64,000 nucleotides of DNA from Pelodera strongyloides (lineage: Eukaryota > Nematoda > Chromadorea > Rhabditida > Rhabditidae): the NCBI GenBank assembly GCA_036852015.1, contig JAANDG010000656.1:1-64000 (forward strand), written 5' to 3'. The first letter of the stretch is position 1; the number at the start of each line of letters is the position of its first letter. The translations under genes and the position numbers were made by a program. The notes under the pieces are model-generated. The model saw only the letters and a program-made list of their open reading frames with translations, ran no database searches and was not told where the DNA came from. Positions 24,881 to 37,985 of the stretch are shown piece after piece.

Positions 24881-25148
24881 TGTCTAGTTTTGCAAAAAAG
24901 GACACATCAAACGGTATTGATTAGTTGTTGGCGTGGCAGCCCCTTTTTTGCAACGTGCTTTCTGTGTGAATATCGATTGATTATTGAGGGCTGCCTCTCA
25001 GTCAATCCAGTGGGCGGGGCCGAGGCCTTTATAAGCAAGGCGGGTGTATTCCCAAGTCATTCTAGGCCATTGTTCCCATGTGCAGTGCACGCCTCCGGTT
25101 GGCCGAGGGCCATTCTGTTTCGTAATTTTGCGGAGGCGTTTGTTATGT
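24881..25148 (+). repeat. Split direct repeat A2 (internal)
   Basis: Second copy of A, joined directly to B1. It differs from A1 by G to C near 25007 and one extra T near 25128. Confidence 0.93.
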
Positions 25149-25578
25149 GTCCCACCCTCCCACCCTTACTCTGGTCTTTTAGCGGTGTCCGGACGTATTG
25201 TGGAGATTTGTCGGAGCGTGGAGGACAGAAGATGTTTCGAGCTGTGGTGGCGGTGATGGCCAGGCAAGGCACGCTGACGGCAGCCTCGCTTCGGGCCTTC
25301 AGACGTGGTCCGAGACACGTGGCTCCGAACTACAAGCTTTCAGGTGCGATGTCTGGATTTGTGTTTCTAGTAGGAGATGTACCAGTTAAGCAGTGGTTCG
25401 TTACGACTGCTGCGTTGTATTACACTTCGAGTATCTGAATGGAAAGGAAAAATATTGTATATTCGATGGCAAAGTCAGCGGGAAAGTGTGCTCCGCCTAC
25501 AGTACATAGGGAGTTAGAAAGAAATTAGATGTGGAAAGGGTACTGCGGGCTTTTGGTAGTGTGTGGAGTGCTTAGCGC

Positions 25579-25833
25579 GTGCCGAGTGTTGTTTGCAGCT
25601 CGGGGTTTTTCGCTCTTCTGAGGATTTTGGAGTTGTGTGAGCTTCGGTGGCTAGATGTGGAGGCTACTGAACAACATATAGTAGAAAGTACTTGGCGGAA
25701 GCATGGAAGCGCCAAGATGGTGGCGAGATTAAGTTTTGTTGGTAGATACGTGTATATGTGTACTGTGCTCAAGTCAGTATTTCAGAAGTATCGCGCATCA
25801 GCGCCAGCGGATCCTATACACGCGCTTCTGTGA
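25579..25833 (+). pseudogene. Tyrosine-recombinase-like fragment
   Basis: The frame contains FFALLRILELCELRWLDV (25606-25659). This resembles the first catalytic-arginine box of tyrosine recombinases (F-x-x-L-L-R-x-x-E-L-x-x-L-R-W-x-D-V), as found in DIRS-order elements. The later H-x-x-R box and the nucleophilic Tyr could not be identified before the stop at 25831, so it is probably broken. Similarity is by motif only; chance cannot be excluded without a profile search. Confidence 0.4.
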
Positions 25834-26335
25834 GAGCGAAGAAAGCAGCACACCGCGTGTTCGAGGTCGACGGTGAGAAAGATGGAAACTTCATACCGGA
25901 TTAACCTACACTTTGTCGGTGTCAGTCAGATTGATCGCTGGAAGGGCGAATGGGCAAGCGTCTCTTGGTAGAACGCAGGGAAGTTGCCGGGTCTTACTTT
26001 TATCTCCTGTTTCTCAATTTCTCTGGTTCTATTCCGGTTTGCTTCGTTTTGGTTTCTCGCGCATGATTTTGTTATAATTTTTTCCTTATGGTTACTCCTT
26101 TTGGTTTTGCTTCCGTTTGCCGATTGTTTTATATCGCAGTGTTTCGTATTGTAGTACCAGTTTTGGCCATTCGACATTATTAACCGTTGTTACTCCATTT
26201 TCACTTTCCGTTTTATCTGATCTTTGGTATCCGCTGCTATTTTCTGGCATTTTGGTTTCTCAGCCGCTCACGGTATATTGGTTGATTCTGTGATATGTTA
26301 CTTTGTGCACATGTGGGAATAAAGCCTTAACAGTT

Positions 26336-26396
26336 AGTTGTTGTCTTTTTGCAAAACTCTAGTTTTCATGAAGTGAGTTCCGAGCGAAATGAAAAT
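26336..26396 (+). repeat. Split direct repeat B2 (right end)
   Basis: Right terminus of the element, ending GCGAAATGAAAAT, 14 bases downstream of the AATAAAGCC signal. The flanks show no obvious target-site duplication, as expected for recombinase-mediated insertion. Confidence 0.9.
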
Positions 26397-27337
26397 ATGT
26401 TTTATGTAAGTATACAATTAATGATGAATGGTGATGTAGAATGTAGAATTTTGTATATGTAGGTTGATACTTTGTTATGCGCCAAATGGTGAAAAGTTGG
26501 CGTGAACAACGTGATGTTCGGCGTCATCACCGCGCACACAAGGAAGGCCAGAGGGACGTAGCCCACCCACTCTAGGGTACACGCGTGCGCGCCAGGGTGT
26601 GTGTGTGTGAACGTATGACACATCAATGGCGTACCTCTGGCGCAACATTGCGCACTTTATGCTTGTGCGCATAGCTTCATCAGTGCAAGCAGCGCGCAAA
26701 CGGCGGCGCAAAAAAACCCTTGGCGACATGTTTGCCGCTAAAGAAAACAGTCATATAATAGCATAAACCCCTTTATTGATATGTTGACAAAAAACTGAAG
26801 TTATGACTTATATGTCGAAAGGAAGTAAATTTTGGGGAGATTTGTGCTCAGGCCCATGAACAGTGAAATTCAAATATATAAGAGCATAATCGGTCGTTCG
26901 ATTTAGTTAGCTTTGTCATCTACTACTGGTGAGGAAGTTTTAATCAAAATTTGGCAGGAATGCCAGCAAATAGTATACATATTGTCAGGGAATACGTGCG
27001 AAATTTCAATAAATAAGCACATCAAAAGTAACTAATGTTTATGATATTTTCTGACTTATTCGTAGAAAAGCCTGAACTAAAAAAAAAAACAGGTTGCATC
27101 TCTGATGCAAAACATGAAAGTAGAAAATACAAGAGAGATACAAACTTTTAAAATATAAAGGCCATAATTTGAGGTTGATATAAAAAGTGCATTTTAAGTT
27201 TTAGTATTTCCTAATTGACGCGCGCACGAAGCATCTTAGTATGCTGATGGGATATGTTGATTATTATTTGAGGGTGGAAAATGAACAATAATGTCATACC
27301 AATGTTGCAATGCTACGTGTTTTCATATTCAAAATAT
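26397..27337. other. Intergenic region between element and NDPK-like gene
   Basis: A GC-rich patch at 26480-26740 shares GGCGTCATCACCGCGC-like words with a TRPM intron at 51390-51500, suggesting a further repeat family. The remainder is AT-rich with nothing recognisable. Confidence 0.4.
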
Positions 27338-30300
27338 TCACGATACAGATGCGGACGTGCTTCGGTTATGTTCCGCAGTGTCTTGTGCTTGTTCTGTAGT
27401 AGTTACAGTAGGAACTGGTACACGCTCGTTTTTCTTTAAAATAATTTCCCCATTCCGTTGTTCGTCCATTACGGCATCCTCAGCTACCGGAATATCCTAA
27501 AAGATATTCTTGTGGATAATAAAAATACCACCCAATGAAATCATACACAAGATTGCTTCAAAAACATGTCCCAACAAATCAGTGCACAGCGTGCCCTGGC
27601 CTCCTGTCCCTAGCCCGAAGACGTAGAGAAATTTGTCATCTGGAACTCGTCGCCTACTGCTCAGGACCTCTGCGGAACATGTCATAAGCAGACATATAAT
27701 TGTAACCCCCTTGAATAAAGTAAAGGTGCACGCTCTTAGCGTAAAAGATTTATTTATTTATTTGCGTCTCAAATAAAAGTTCAATCATATCGTTGCATAT
27801 CGTTTGTCGTCGCATGCGCATTTTATCCTTAGTTTACTTTCTTTTGCTCTTTCTAAGAGTATAATAAAAATTGAAAATTAAATGAATGTACACTACCTCC
27901 GTATCCGCTTGTATCTCCGGTATTTGATCCTCTATCTCTGCATCTCTCATTCTCTCTGGTTTATCCTCGATTCCCACGTTCTTCTTTGCTTCTTCACTGT
28001 CTGGAACCTCTGTTCTCGTCGTGTCGACTTGCGGGGTAACTGGTTGACTAAATAATTAATTGTAACAAAATCAACGGGGATTGAACCCGTGTGATTTGGT
28101 TGCTGCGACACCGACTTCGTGCTGCACCTGCACTTATCAGAGTTCTTGCTCTTGTTGGCAACCTACAGGACGCGTCGGAATCAAAAATTCATTGTAAATT
28201 TTGCTGAACATGGTTCACGTAGTTAGCTTTTGGGTAGGTTCCAGGTACCCAATTTGCATAAAATATGTTTAATAAATGAATATATTAATACAATACCTAA
28301 ACCATATCGCCGAGTCTCGACTGCACTGTGCACTGCTCTCGCTCCACACGATGTCATCTAATAAAGTAGGATTGATCGACTTTGATTTCAAAAATATTAT
28401 ATCTAGCTTTATGGAAGTATATATGTACTAACACTAACTGAATTTAGATTGACATCGGTTTTGTAACTACCGAGTGCGCGATTCAAAAAACTGAAACATT
28501 TAAAGGGATCAGCTCACCTCAAATCGTGTCTGTTTTTTCTGTTTCTTTATTTTCTATAAGGGATAATAAAAATTTGCAATAAAGTAGTGTTATATAATAC
28601 TCACGAAGATATTAGGTGATAAAGTGGTGGATCGATCGGTGAAAAAGTGTTAATTGTCCCATACAAACAAGGCAGGACAATTACACTTTTTCATTTCGGG
28701 CCGATCGATCCACCACTTTTATCACTAATCTTCGTGAGTATTTTTGAACACTTCGAAAATCGTGGACAAAAAGGCCTACGTTATTTATGCGAAATACCGG
28801 CCGGTTTAGCTCGATTTTTTATTCCAATTTATGTTCATTTGCATAATGCATGAAAGTAGGTGTACGCAATGCGTTTCGAAAAACCGGCCGGTATTTAAAG
28901 GGACAGTCAAAATATATTTACGATACGTTCATAATACTATCAAACATTTTTATTACAATTTATACAAACTTTTTTCAATGCGCTCCACGCATATGTATAC
29001 CATAAACTGCAGATTTCAAAGCTATATATGCAATTTTAATCGCATTAATTTCACGATAAATTTGCATTGACGACAATATTTGCGGCTTTACGGTATACAT
29101 TTGATCTGAGCGCATCGGAAAAAAGTTTCCCATGTGCAATAAATGTGAAATTTAGTTTGCATTGTAATAAAACTGATAGTCACTATGGACGTATCGTAAA
29201 TATAGGTTTACTTTGATGGGCCTGTCCCTTTAAACAAACAAAATAGAAAATATCGAAAAACCAACTTTCATCTAGTGAGTATTTCCCCCTGGCCATCCTG
29301 ACTGCTTCTTTTATCCTCTTGTAGACATCGGGCCCTTCCCATAGGGAAATAACACTGGGAATATCTCCCGTTGTGGATGGGAACTTTGCCAGACGATGTA
29401 ACTTAGTGTAACGCTAAATGGAATGTTTTATGTATGCCACTACTTACCAATATTGTCACTATCTGGTCATATCTCTGCCGTACGCTTCCTGGCTTCCTGA
29501 ACGCATCGCAATTATAAGTTAGCTTTGCAAGCAAGAGTTTAAGAGAGAGAGAGAGAGAGAGAAACAGAGAGAGAGAGGGGAGAGAGAGGGGGAGAGAGAA
29601 TAGCGAGAGAACCAAAGAGAGAAAGCGAAAGCGAGAGCGAACGCGAAATCGAGAACACAATGAAACTATTTTGCAGGCTACTTATAATAATCAAAAAATT
29701 TAGTCACCTTTAAACTATCCGCATCCGCAACAGTGTACTTCATTTCAAGTGTTTTCAGTTCCTTTCGTTCCAAGGAGGAAATTAGTGTGCCAATTAAACC
29801 TCGTTTGACAACACCGCTCCCGATATAAACCACACTTTGCTGATTCTGAATGAACTGATATTAAAGCGGTATAACAGCCGGACCCTTCAATTATTAAAAT
29901 ATTTGTATGAATGAGCCACACAGTCAGAATATAATCTGGACGCTCTGACGCTTTGAATCTCTTCTGCTCTCGCACTCTCTACGCACCCTCTACGCACTGT
30001 TTAGCTCCTTGGGGAGGCCAGGGAGGAACTAATGTGTGTTGGTGAATACGACCTCTGTATAAGTTACTCGAGAATAAGAACCACTAACATTCACAGGCGA
30101 CCGATTATATAACGGTTTACTGAAACGTATTATGGGCAATTGCGTGCTCATACAATTTCTATGTACTCTGTGCTGTGCCTTCCGATTTAGACCGACAAGG
30201 AAGAGTTGAATATAATACTGCATGGGAATGCAGTTGTGAGTATTCGATCCACAAACCAGGTACAATACTGCTTTGGCTAAGTTGCTAAACAAGATTCAGG

Positions 30301-31375
30301 CTTTGAATTGAATAAAGTTAAATAACAACGCCACTCGCGCAAGTAGCCTCATATTTGTGAAACTTTTGCTGGACGACAGCATCCCTATGTATTATGACAA
30401 ATCTGAATTAATAGACCTCCAGCGTCGAGCACAAATGGTAGTGCAGTTGTCTAGGATACCTTTCACAAACCGCCTGTCATGGGGCTTTACTAAGGAGTTC
30501 TTGTGACCTCCTTATTACATTATTGGGTTCACCTAACTTATGGTTTATTTATGTTTCAAAGGAAGATGTATCTTTAACATACCGTAACTTTCGCTTTTGT
30601 CGAGGGCCCGATTTGTACAGTATGCTCAGCATCTTCGATCGCAACTTTCGTGGTGGGACACCCGCAGAGACTCTTGAGCATCATCAAACTAACGCGCTCT
30701 CTTTCCATTCAGCTGTACTTAATCTATACTTCTTTTATTATTTATTTTCATTAAATTAACGATATTCAAAGAAAACCGTCCAAGCGTAAATATTAGTCAC
30801 TGTGACATTGAGAAATTATAAAAATCAGAAATATACTTTTGAATTTTGAGTAACGATAACAATAGGAATAGGCAACATTATACCATATGGATATGTACAC
30901 TGAACTATTTAAAAGAGAGGAACATTCCTGTTAGTGCACGTTCTAATGACGTCACAAATTATGGATAATTTTTCCCGTTGATGGCATTTTGGAAATTTTT
31001 GAAACCAAATTATTATTATGTAAGTTGTAAGTTTTGAACATCGAAAAGTTAAAGCGAAATACCGGCCGGTTTTTGAAACACATCGAGTACACCATCGGGT
31101 CCAATATGCAGCTTATACAAATGAATATAAATTAGAAAAAAATCGAGCTAAATTAGAGCAACTTTGCATAAATGCGTAAGAATTCAGCGCTCTACGATGT
31201 GTTTCAAAAACCGGAAGGCATTTCGCTTTAAATTTTAGCACAATGAGCAAGTTTGTAAAGCGTGAAATGAGTTTATGAATTATTCACGTGTTTACAGAAA
31301 AAAATATATAACAGTGAATTTTCCCCAAAACACAAAGAAAGGAGGGTCTTTTAGCGGCTTTTTTTCGGTGGCCAT
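27338..31375 (-). CDS. Degenerate nucleoside diphosphate kinase-like protein (about 254 aa)
   Basis: Exons in coding order: 31375-31313, 29845-29708, 29522-29448, 29383-29266, 28357-28297, 28047-27897, 27496-27338; phases agree and the stop is TGA at 27340-27338. An extra exon 28162-28112 would also fit. The NDPK fold is recognisable: VVKRGLIGTLISSLERKELKT (family ...GVxRGLxGxIIxxFExKGxK), then VISLWEGPDVYKRI (family VxxVWEGxxVVKxxR), then DIVWSESSAQCSRDSAIWF (family NxxHGSDSxxxAxxEIxxWF). The ATP-binding Lys of KPDG is absent, and the catalytic His of NxxHGSD is replaced by Trp, so phosphotransfer is not expected. The C-terminal 100 residues are acidic and low in complexity. Exon 1 (MATEKKPLKDPPFF...) is the least certain part, joined across a MITE-filled intron. 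Confidence 0.62.
27597..27760 (+). mobile_element. Dispersed retroelement 3' end (GAATAAAGGTGCACGCTC family), copy 1
   Basis: GAAGACGTAGAGAAATTTGTC, TGGAACTCGTCGCCTACTGC, CCTTGAATAAAG...GTGCACGCTCTTAGCGTAAAA and then an AT-rich tail. Other copies are at 33638-33700, 36138-36230 (-), 36943-37095 (-) and 63364-63510. The polyA-like signal plus A/T tail suggests a non-LTR element or SINE 3' end. Confidence 0.7.
28499..28745 (+). mobile_element. MITE, TTAAAGGGATCGGCTCACC family, truncated copy
   Basis: Starts TTAAAGGGATCAGCTCACC, keeps the internal palindrome, and lacks the right end. It lies in an intron of the NDPK-like gene next to two other MITE fragments. Confidence 0.8.
28775..28898 (+). 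mobile_element. MITE, ACCGGCCGG family, rearranged copy
   Basis: GCGAAATACCGGCCGG is followed directly by the family's AGCTCGATTTTTTATTC core, so an internal segment is missing. It ends AAACCGGCCGGTATTTAAAG, merging with the next MITE. Confidence 0.7.
28895..29233. mobile_element. MITE, GGGACAGGCCC family, diverged copy
   Basis: Bounded by TTAA. The right end GATGGGCCTGTCCCTTTAA is intact and the left end reads TTAAAGGGACAGTC. The arms still pair over most of the ~340 bases. Confidence 0.8.
29941..30055 (+). mobile_element. MITE, CGTATTCACCAACA family, 5'-truncated
   Basis: GACGCTTTGAATCTCTTCTGC...CTCCTTGGGGAGGCCAGGGAGG...GTGTTGGTGAATACGACCTC matches the right two thirds of 44716-44858. It lies in intron 1 of the NDPK-like gene. 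Confidence 0.75.
31049..31231 (+). mobile_element. MITE, ACCGGCCGG family, full copy
   Basis: TTAAAGCGAAATACCGGCCGG ... GGCATTTCGCTTTAA with the family core. It lies in intron 1 of the NDPK-like gene. Confidence 0.88.
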
Positions 31376-32952
31376 GGTAAGGAAATTAGAATGAGCAATT
31401 AAAATAATGAAATCTGATAATTCTAATTGCCCTAGGAGCAAAACACTGGCGGTGGTGTCTTTCCGGAAAAGTGTCATATCTGGGTCAAATAGACGTGTGC
31501 GGAAGCGGGACCGCATAGGTGACAGCACCGTGTAAACAAGGACTCTTAGGGACAGATTATTGAACGAAATGGTGTATTGTATATGCAAAGAATACGCAAA
31601 GAATGGTAGTTATGGCAGGGATCTATTTTATTTATTTTTGGTGTGATCGTCTGTAGGTCTGTAACCAGTTGTATTTTAGACAGTACGTTATACATATTTC
31701 CACGGGGTGTAGACTTACGTGTGAGAAGAATATAATACAGTCTTGTTACGTTTAAAGCAATATTGTACACTAGTTTACGAAACATATCGTTGGTACCTGC
31801 GTCTCAACATATCGTATGTAAATTTTGTGCCGGAAGGGCACCCAATTTGCATATGGTACACATGGTATGCGTATCATATGCAAATTTGCCAAACTAGATG
31901 CAATACTGCACCGCTGAACGTACCGAAGTTGTTCAAAAAAAAAATTAAGCTGCAAGATCTGGCGAAAGAAAATACTCGTAGAGATTATAATTACGTGGCA
32001 TTATTATTATAGGAACAGAACGCCTTAGATTAGTATTTCTATCAGTATCTGAAACAAAATAACACAACTGAAACATCATGATTCTCGATTAAACGCAGCA
32101 GGAAATTAAAAGTGATTAACTCGCAACAGAAATATTTCAAAATTATCGTGTGACATATTTCTTTAATTTCCGGGTTTCAGTTTCGGTTGGTTTCGCTAAT
32201 TAGATGTCGATAGCAAATAGAAATATGATATGAAAGTAAAAATTATTACCCGCCTTGGCCTAGGCCTGGGCCGGTTCTAGTGGATTTCTAGAAATTTCTG
32301 GTCATTAAACGTTCTGGTCACTAAACTAAAGTGGTGACGGAGAAATAACTAGTCTTTATTATGGTAACTTAGGAAGACATTTAAAACTATGTAATATTGT
32401 ACTATGATAAACATCAAAAGTAATTCAACGATTTCAGTGCAGTTAGGACACAGACAACCTAACCCTACTTACCATTAGTCGGAATGGTCCACCACAGGAA
32501 AACGAAATACTTGCCGAAACCACACAAAAACAAAAAATGTCGTTTGTCCATCACCAAACGGTTTTTACAGAAAAAAAAACATCTGGCAACTGATTCGTGA
32601 CCATTCCATTTGGTGACCAACTTATGGATACGCTTAACAAAAATCTATGAAGTCTAAGTTTTACTACTCTATGCGAACAATATGCGTGTACGTTTTTATT
32701 GTTTAGTATATACTAATCTGAGCTAGTGCGATTGCGTTGGCATGGAGCCAGGGCCCTAGCCAGCTCGCATTCAAATATATAATTGAAATTCCACGGGGAA
32801 AAGACGAAAACAACAATATTGTTGCGGGAAAACGGGTAAGCGGGATTTCGAAAAACCTGCCTTGAATACTGGCTTAGACTCGAGCTATAGAGTCGAATAT
32901 GCACTTTCTTTCTATAAAATGGCCAAGTCTCAGGCCTTCACTCATGGTTATT

Positions 32953-33108
32953 TTAAAGCGGTATGGCATCCGGTGTGAGTATTTTGGAACAGCATTCTCA
33001 TATATGATACGCAAACTTTCTGTGGCCAACAAGAGCATTGAGTACATATACACATTGAATGCAGTTGTGCAACTTATGTTTCATAAATATCCTGTCATAC
33101 CGCTTTAA
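32953..33108. mobile_element. MITE, TTAAAGCGGTA family
   Basis: TTAA-bounded, ends TTAAAGCGGTATGGCATCC / TGTCATACCGCTTTAA, with a foldback interior. Relatives are at 33950-34096 and 60018-60142. Confidence 0.8.
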
Positions 33109-33637
33109 TAATATAATTAAAACCCCGGAAAATTCGAAAACAACAATATGGGAAACGGGAAGCAGTACGAATCGAGTAAGCGGGTGATGTGTTGGGGATA
33201 TGACTGGGAGACTCCCGGACACTTGTAAGGTTTCCCACTGAATTACAATTTAGATATGAAATATGGATATAGGTAAAGATTAGGGAGAAGAGGGAATGAC
33301 CGAGAGAAAGAGAGAAACAGAGATCCAGAGTGAGAGAGAGAGACAAAGATAGATGAATTCAGAAAAAAGAGAAGGAAACAAAGAGGTAGGGAGAGAAAAA
33401 GGGTAAGACACTAAGACAGGGGGAGATAGATAGAGAGGGAAATATACAGAGAGGACCACACAAACCACTATCATTATTAGCATTGAAAAGATGATTCGGT
33501 GTACGGTGCTACGATAAAGTAGATAAAGTAGGTTTAGACTAGTTTGCAAGTTTGCAAGATTAGAAGAGAGGGAGGTATACGTATACAGAGAGGACCACAC
33601 AAACCACTAGCATTATTAGTATTGAAAAGATGATTCG

Positions 33638-33700
33638 GTCCCTTGAATAAAAGGTGCACACTCTTGAAGCGTAAAAGAAATTTATAAATTTTTAATTTTA
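33638..33700 (+). mobile_element. Retroelement 3' end (GAATAAAGGTGCACGCTC family), short copy
   Basis: CCCTTGAATAAAAGGTGCACACTCTTGAAGCGTAAAAG followed by an A/T tail; only the last ~60 bases of the family are present. Confidence 0.65.
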
Positions 33701-33949
33701 GACCAGACACAATTCTACGCTGGGAAAGTATACATACATATATACCAGGTGAGAATTTCAAAATCTCTATGTTATTTTCAAGTGAAGATTGTAGTTGTTA
33801 TTATTGTTATTGTGTGAATTTCTAGTTGTTTGGTACGTAGAAGTCGAAAGTTGAACCGGCACATAAACATCGTATACAACGTTTCAAGTGCGTGAGGTTA
33901 TGCAACATATTATGTAAAATGTGTAATTATTATTGAATATAGAGAAACT

Positions 33950-34096
33950 TTAAAGCGGTACAACATCCGATGTATGCCCATATAGTGGGGCCGGCGCGAA
34001 ATTGCGCGAGCTTTTAGAATTTATTCATTTGTGCAGAATATATGGGATTGTAGTTGTCCAAGATACTTTCAAAAACCGGTTGTTATACTGCTTTAA
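33950..34096. mobile_element. MITE, TTAAAGCGGTA family
   Basis: Ends TTAAAGCGGTACAACATCCG / GGTTGTTATACTGCTTTAA. The interior shares ATTTGTGCAGAATAT and GTTGTCCAAGATAC-like words with foldback relatives. Confidence 0.78.
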
Positions 34097-34556
34097 ATCG
34101 AAGGGCGAAATATGTGGTGAATGAACTCCATAAATCACAATATTTTATTACCTTACCGCCTGTTTGTTTAGCGCGTTTATACTCTCTTTTATGTGGTCTT
34201 TTTTGTAAGGCTGGAGTTGAGTATTAGGCAGGTTTTAGGCCCGTTCGAAAAAGATTTCGCTGGTGTACCTTATAACGCAGAGGTAAGTCGTAAGTGGCAG
34301 CTAGGCAAAACGGTAACGTTACAACATTTACGACGGGATATGTAAACGGAAAAAAAGCTATGTTGTATTTTTAGCAAAAAAAAAAACAAGAGACAATCCC
34401 AGTTCATAAAGATTTCTTGGAATTATGGGCGAAGACCAAAAAAGTCGTGCAATTTGTCATTCGAACTCGTCTTGAACCACCTTTGAATAAACGAGTTTTA
34501 CTTATTTATTACTAAACTTATTCCGCCGCGAGTCCGAGACGAGAGGCGAAAAAACA

Positions 34557-34562
34557 TTTATT
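34557..34562 (-). terminator. Polyadenylation signal of the Lys/Glu-rich gene
   Basis: On the minus strand AATAAA follows immediately after the TAG stop (TAGAATAAATG), implying a very short 3' UTR. Confidence 0.5.
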
Positions 34563-36482
<1,920 letters not shown>

Positions 36483-36942
36483 GCACATCGAAATGCAAAC
36501 AAAAAAACTAAAATATTTTATTATTTTATATTACTTTACATTATAAAAATGAGCTTATAACTACACTGTGTAATATGTATACTGTTCTGCAATTCTAGTA
36601 GTATTCTGTATTTCTATTGTCTATATATATCACAAGCTGAAGCTACTAGGCTCAAAGCTGAACAAAATACAACACACCTGTATCAAAAATACATATAAAA
36701 ATGAAGCTTTGGATCAGAGCTTTTGGTTTTTATACCACCCGTCACTTCGACAGTATTGCTATGCAAATTCTTCTCTTTTATTTTAATTGTCGAAAGGGGC
36801 GTGTTTCAGCAACTTTACTTTGGCATATGTCTTTCCGAAACCCAGTAAATAAAAACTAGCAAGCTTATTATTTAATTAATAAATAACAACACATGGTATT
36901 CATCTATTCTTTTAATTTAATTTAATTTAATTTTTTTTTTAA

Positions 36943-37095
36943 TTTGTTTTACGCTTCAAGAGCGTGCCCCTTTATTCAAGGGTGAAAGTACAGATTCAAT
37001 GTTTGCTTATGACATGTTCCGCAGAGGTCCTGAGCAGTAGGCGACGAGTTCCAGATGACAAATTGCTCGACGTCTTCGGGCCAGGGCCTAGGGCT
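36943..37095 (-). mobile_element. Retroelement 3' end (GAATAAAGGTGCACGCTC family), longest minus copy
   Basis: TTTTACGCTTCAAGAGCGTGC...TTATTCAAGGG...ACATGTTCCGCAGAGGTCC...GACGAGTTCCAGATGAC...GACGTCTTCGGG. Read in reverse it begins with a frame [14 protein letters not shown], shared with the copy at 63364-63510. Confidence 0.72.
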
Positions 37096-37539
37096 ATTCA
37101 TTACATATGATGAAAAGAACATCCAATTAAAACACCTGAAGCATACTGCGAACTGGGAAGGTTTTCCTCTGGTCTGGGCAATTACTCCGTGAGGAACTTC
37201 GAAGGCTCAACTCTGAAAAGGGGACACCATTATGGAGTACGTAGTGAACAAAACGACATTAACGTCTTAAAAAGAAGCGTTGAAGCGTATACTCAAGCTG
37301 ATTGTAAGAACGGTTCTTTTACTTTTGGTTGGGTTCAAATGCAATCTTTGCATATACGTTTCAGCAGGTCTCTATAAGACGTTACGGCGTTTCACGGTGC
37401 TTCACACTGCTGTCGTGTCTCTAATTGTAAATTTGTCGGAAAAATGTTGTTGTGCATAACTCGCCATCTCCATAACATAACAAGGATAGACAATGGTATA
37501 GGTGGGCACAGTATTAGAATATGTTCATCCAGACAGACA

Positions 37540-37985
37540 TTACACAAATGAAATTTGAATTTCCGGCCGACAATGTAAGTTGCACAAGCAAATTCAGAGT
37601 TTCATGGTGTCATGTATACGGCGTGCTAGAGCCCAGAGGCCATATTCACCACTCCGATTCCCTCGGGGAAATAGTCCCTGGGGACAGAAAATAGTATTCT
37701 AATGTGAGACATGCAGAGAAAAAGACGGAGAATTCCCCATGGGGAATTGAGTGGTGAATATGGCCTCTGATCCTCAGATGGCAACGGTTCTGGTGGCTCT
37801 TGGGGAGGTTCCTATTCCTTGGTACATACAGCCACACACGCGCCTCACTCATTGTTATTCTTGGAACGAAAGTCTAAAGTCCGAAAAATGGCTAATTTTT
37901 ATATCGACGTGAACTAATTTTAGGCGCAAAAGGGAAGCGATGAAACGTATTGCCTCCACCACAGAGAGCGCCCTTTTGTCTTTGT
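37540..37985 (+). repeat. Copy 1 of a duplicated segment, interrupted by a hairpin MITE
   Basis: GCACAAGC...GGCGTGCTAGAGC, then GTCCGAAAAATGG, TCGACGTGAACTAATTTTAGG and CGCAAAAGGGAAGCGATGAAA match 40385-40620. Here a GAGGCCATATTCACCACTC element (37636-37770) sits between the two halves and is absent from the other copy. Confidence 0.8.

Larger units (their letters stand above)
21922..26396 (+). mobile_element. Decayed PAT/Ngaro-type tyrosine-recombinase retrotransposon
   Basis: The element is defined by split direct repeats. A1 (21922-22188) is at the left end, B1A2 lie joined internally (24821-24880 and 24881-25148), and B2 (26336-26396) is at the right end. A1 and A2 differ by one substitution and one indel over about 267 bases; B1 and B2 look identical. 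The order A1...B1A2...B2 is characteristic of PAT and Ngaro elements of the DIRS order, and PAT was described from nematodes. Both A copies carry a GGCGGGGCCGAGGCC segment followed by a TTTATAAG box, likely the promoter. GGGAATAAAGCC at 26316-26327 may be the polyadenylation signal. Between A2 and B2 is a recombinase-like fragment. No intact gag or reverse transcriptase, and no Y-x-DD motif, was found, so this copy is probably non-autonomous. Confidence 0.72.
31376..34562. other. Intergenic region between the two minus-strand genes
   Basis: It holds a GCGGTA-type MITE pair (32953-33108 and 33950-34096), a retroelement 3' end (33638-33700) and a GA-rich tract (33290-33440). Within and after the GA tract, TACAGAGAGGACCACACAAACCACTA occurs twice (33447 and 33584), each followed by ATTGAAAAGATGATTCGGT. 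No exon was recognised. Confidence 0.45.

Noticed and set aside
24881..25148. Interpretation of A1/A2 as two LTRs of a conventional retrotransposon
   Set aside because: B1 abuts A2 and B2 ends the element, which two simple LTRs do not explain; there is also no TG...CA terminus and no flanking duplication.
28060..28165. tRNA-like T-arm on the minus strand (ACGGG-TTCAATC-CCCGT)
   Set aside because: The T-arm is perfect, but no A-box, acceptor stem or anticodon arm could be fitted upstream at the right distance.
29745..29975. 76-codon minus-strand frame starting MREQKRF
   Set aside because: It is out of frame with the NDPK-like exon at 29708-29845 and runs through MITE sequence.
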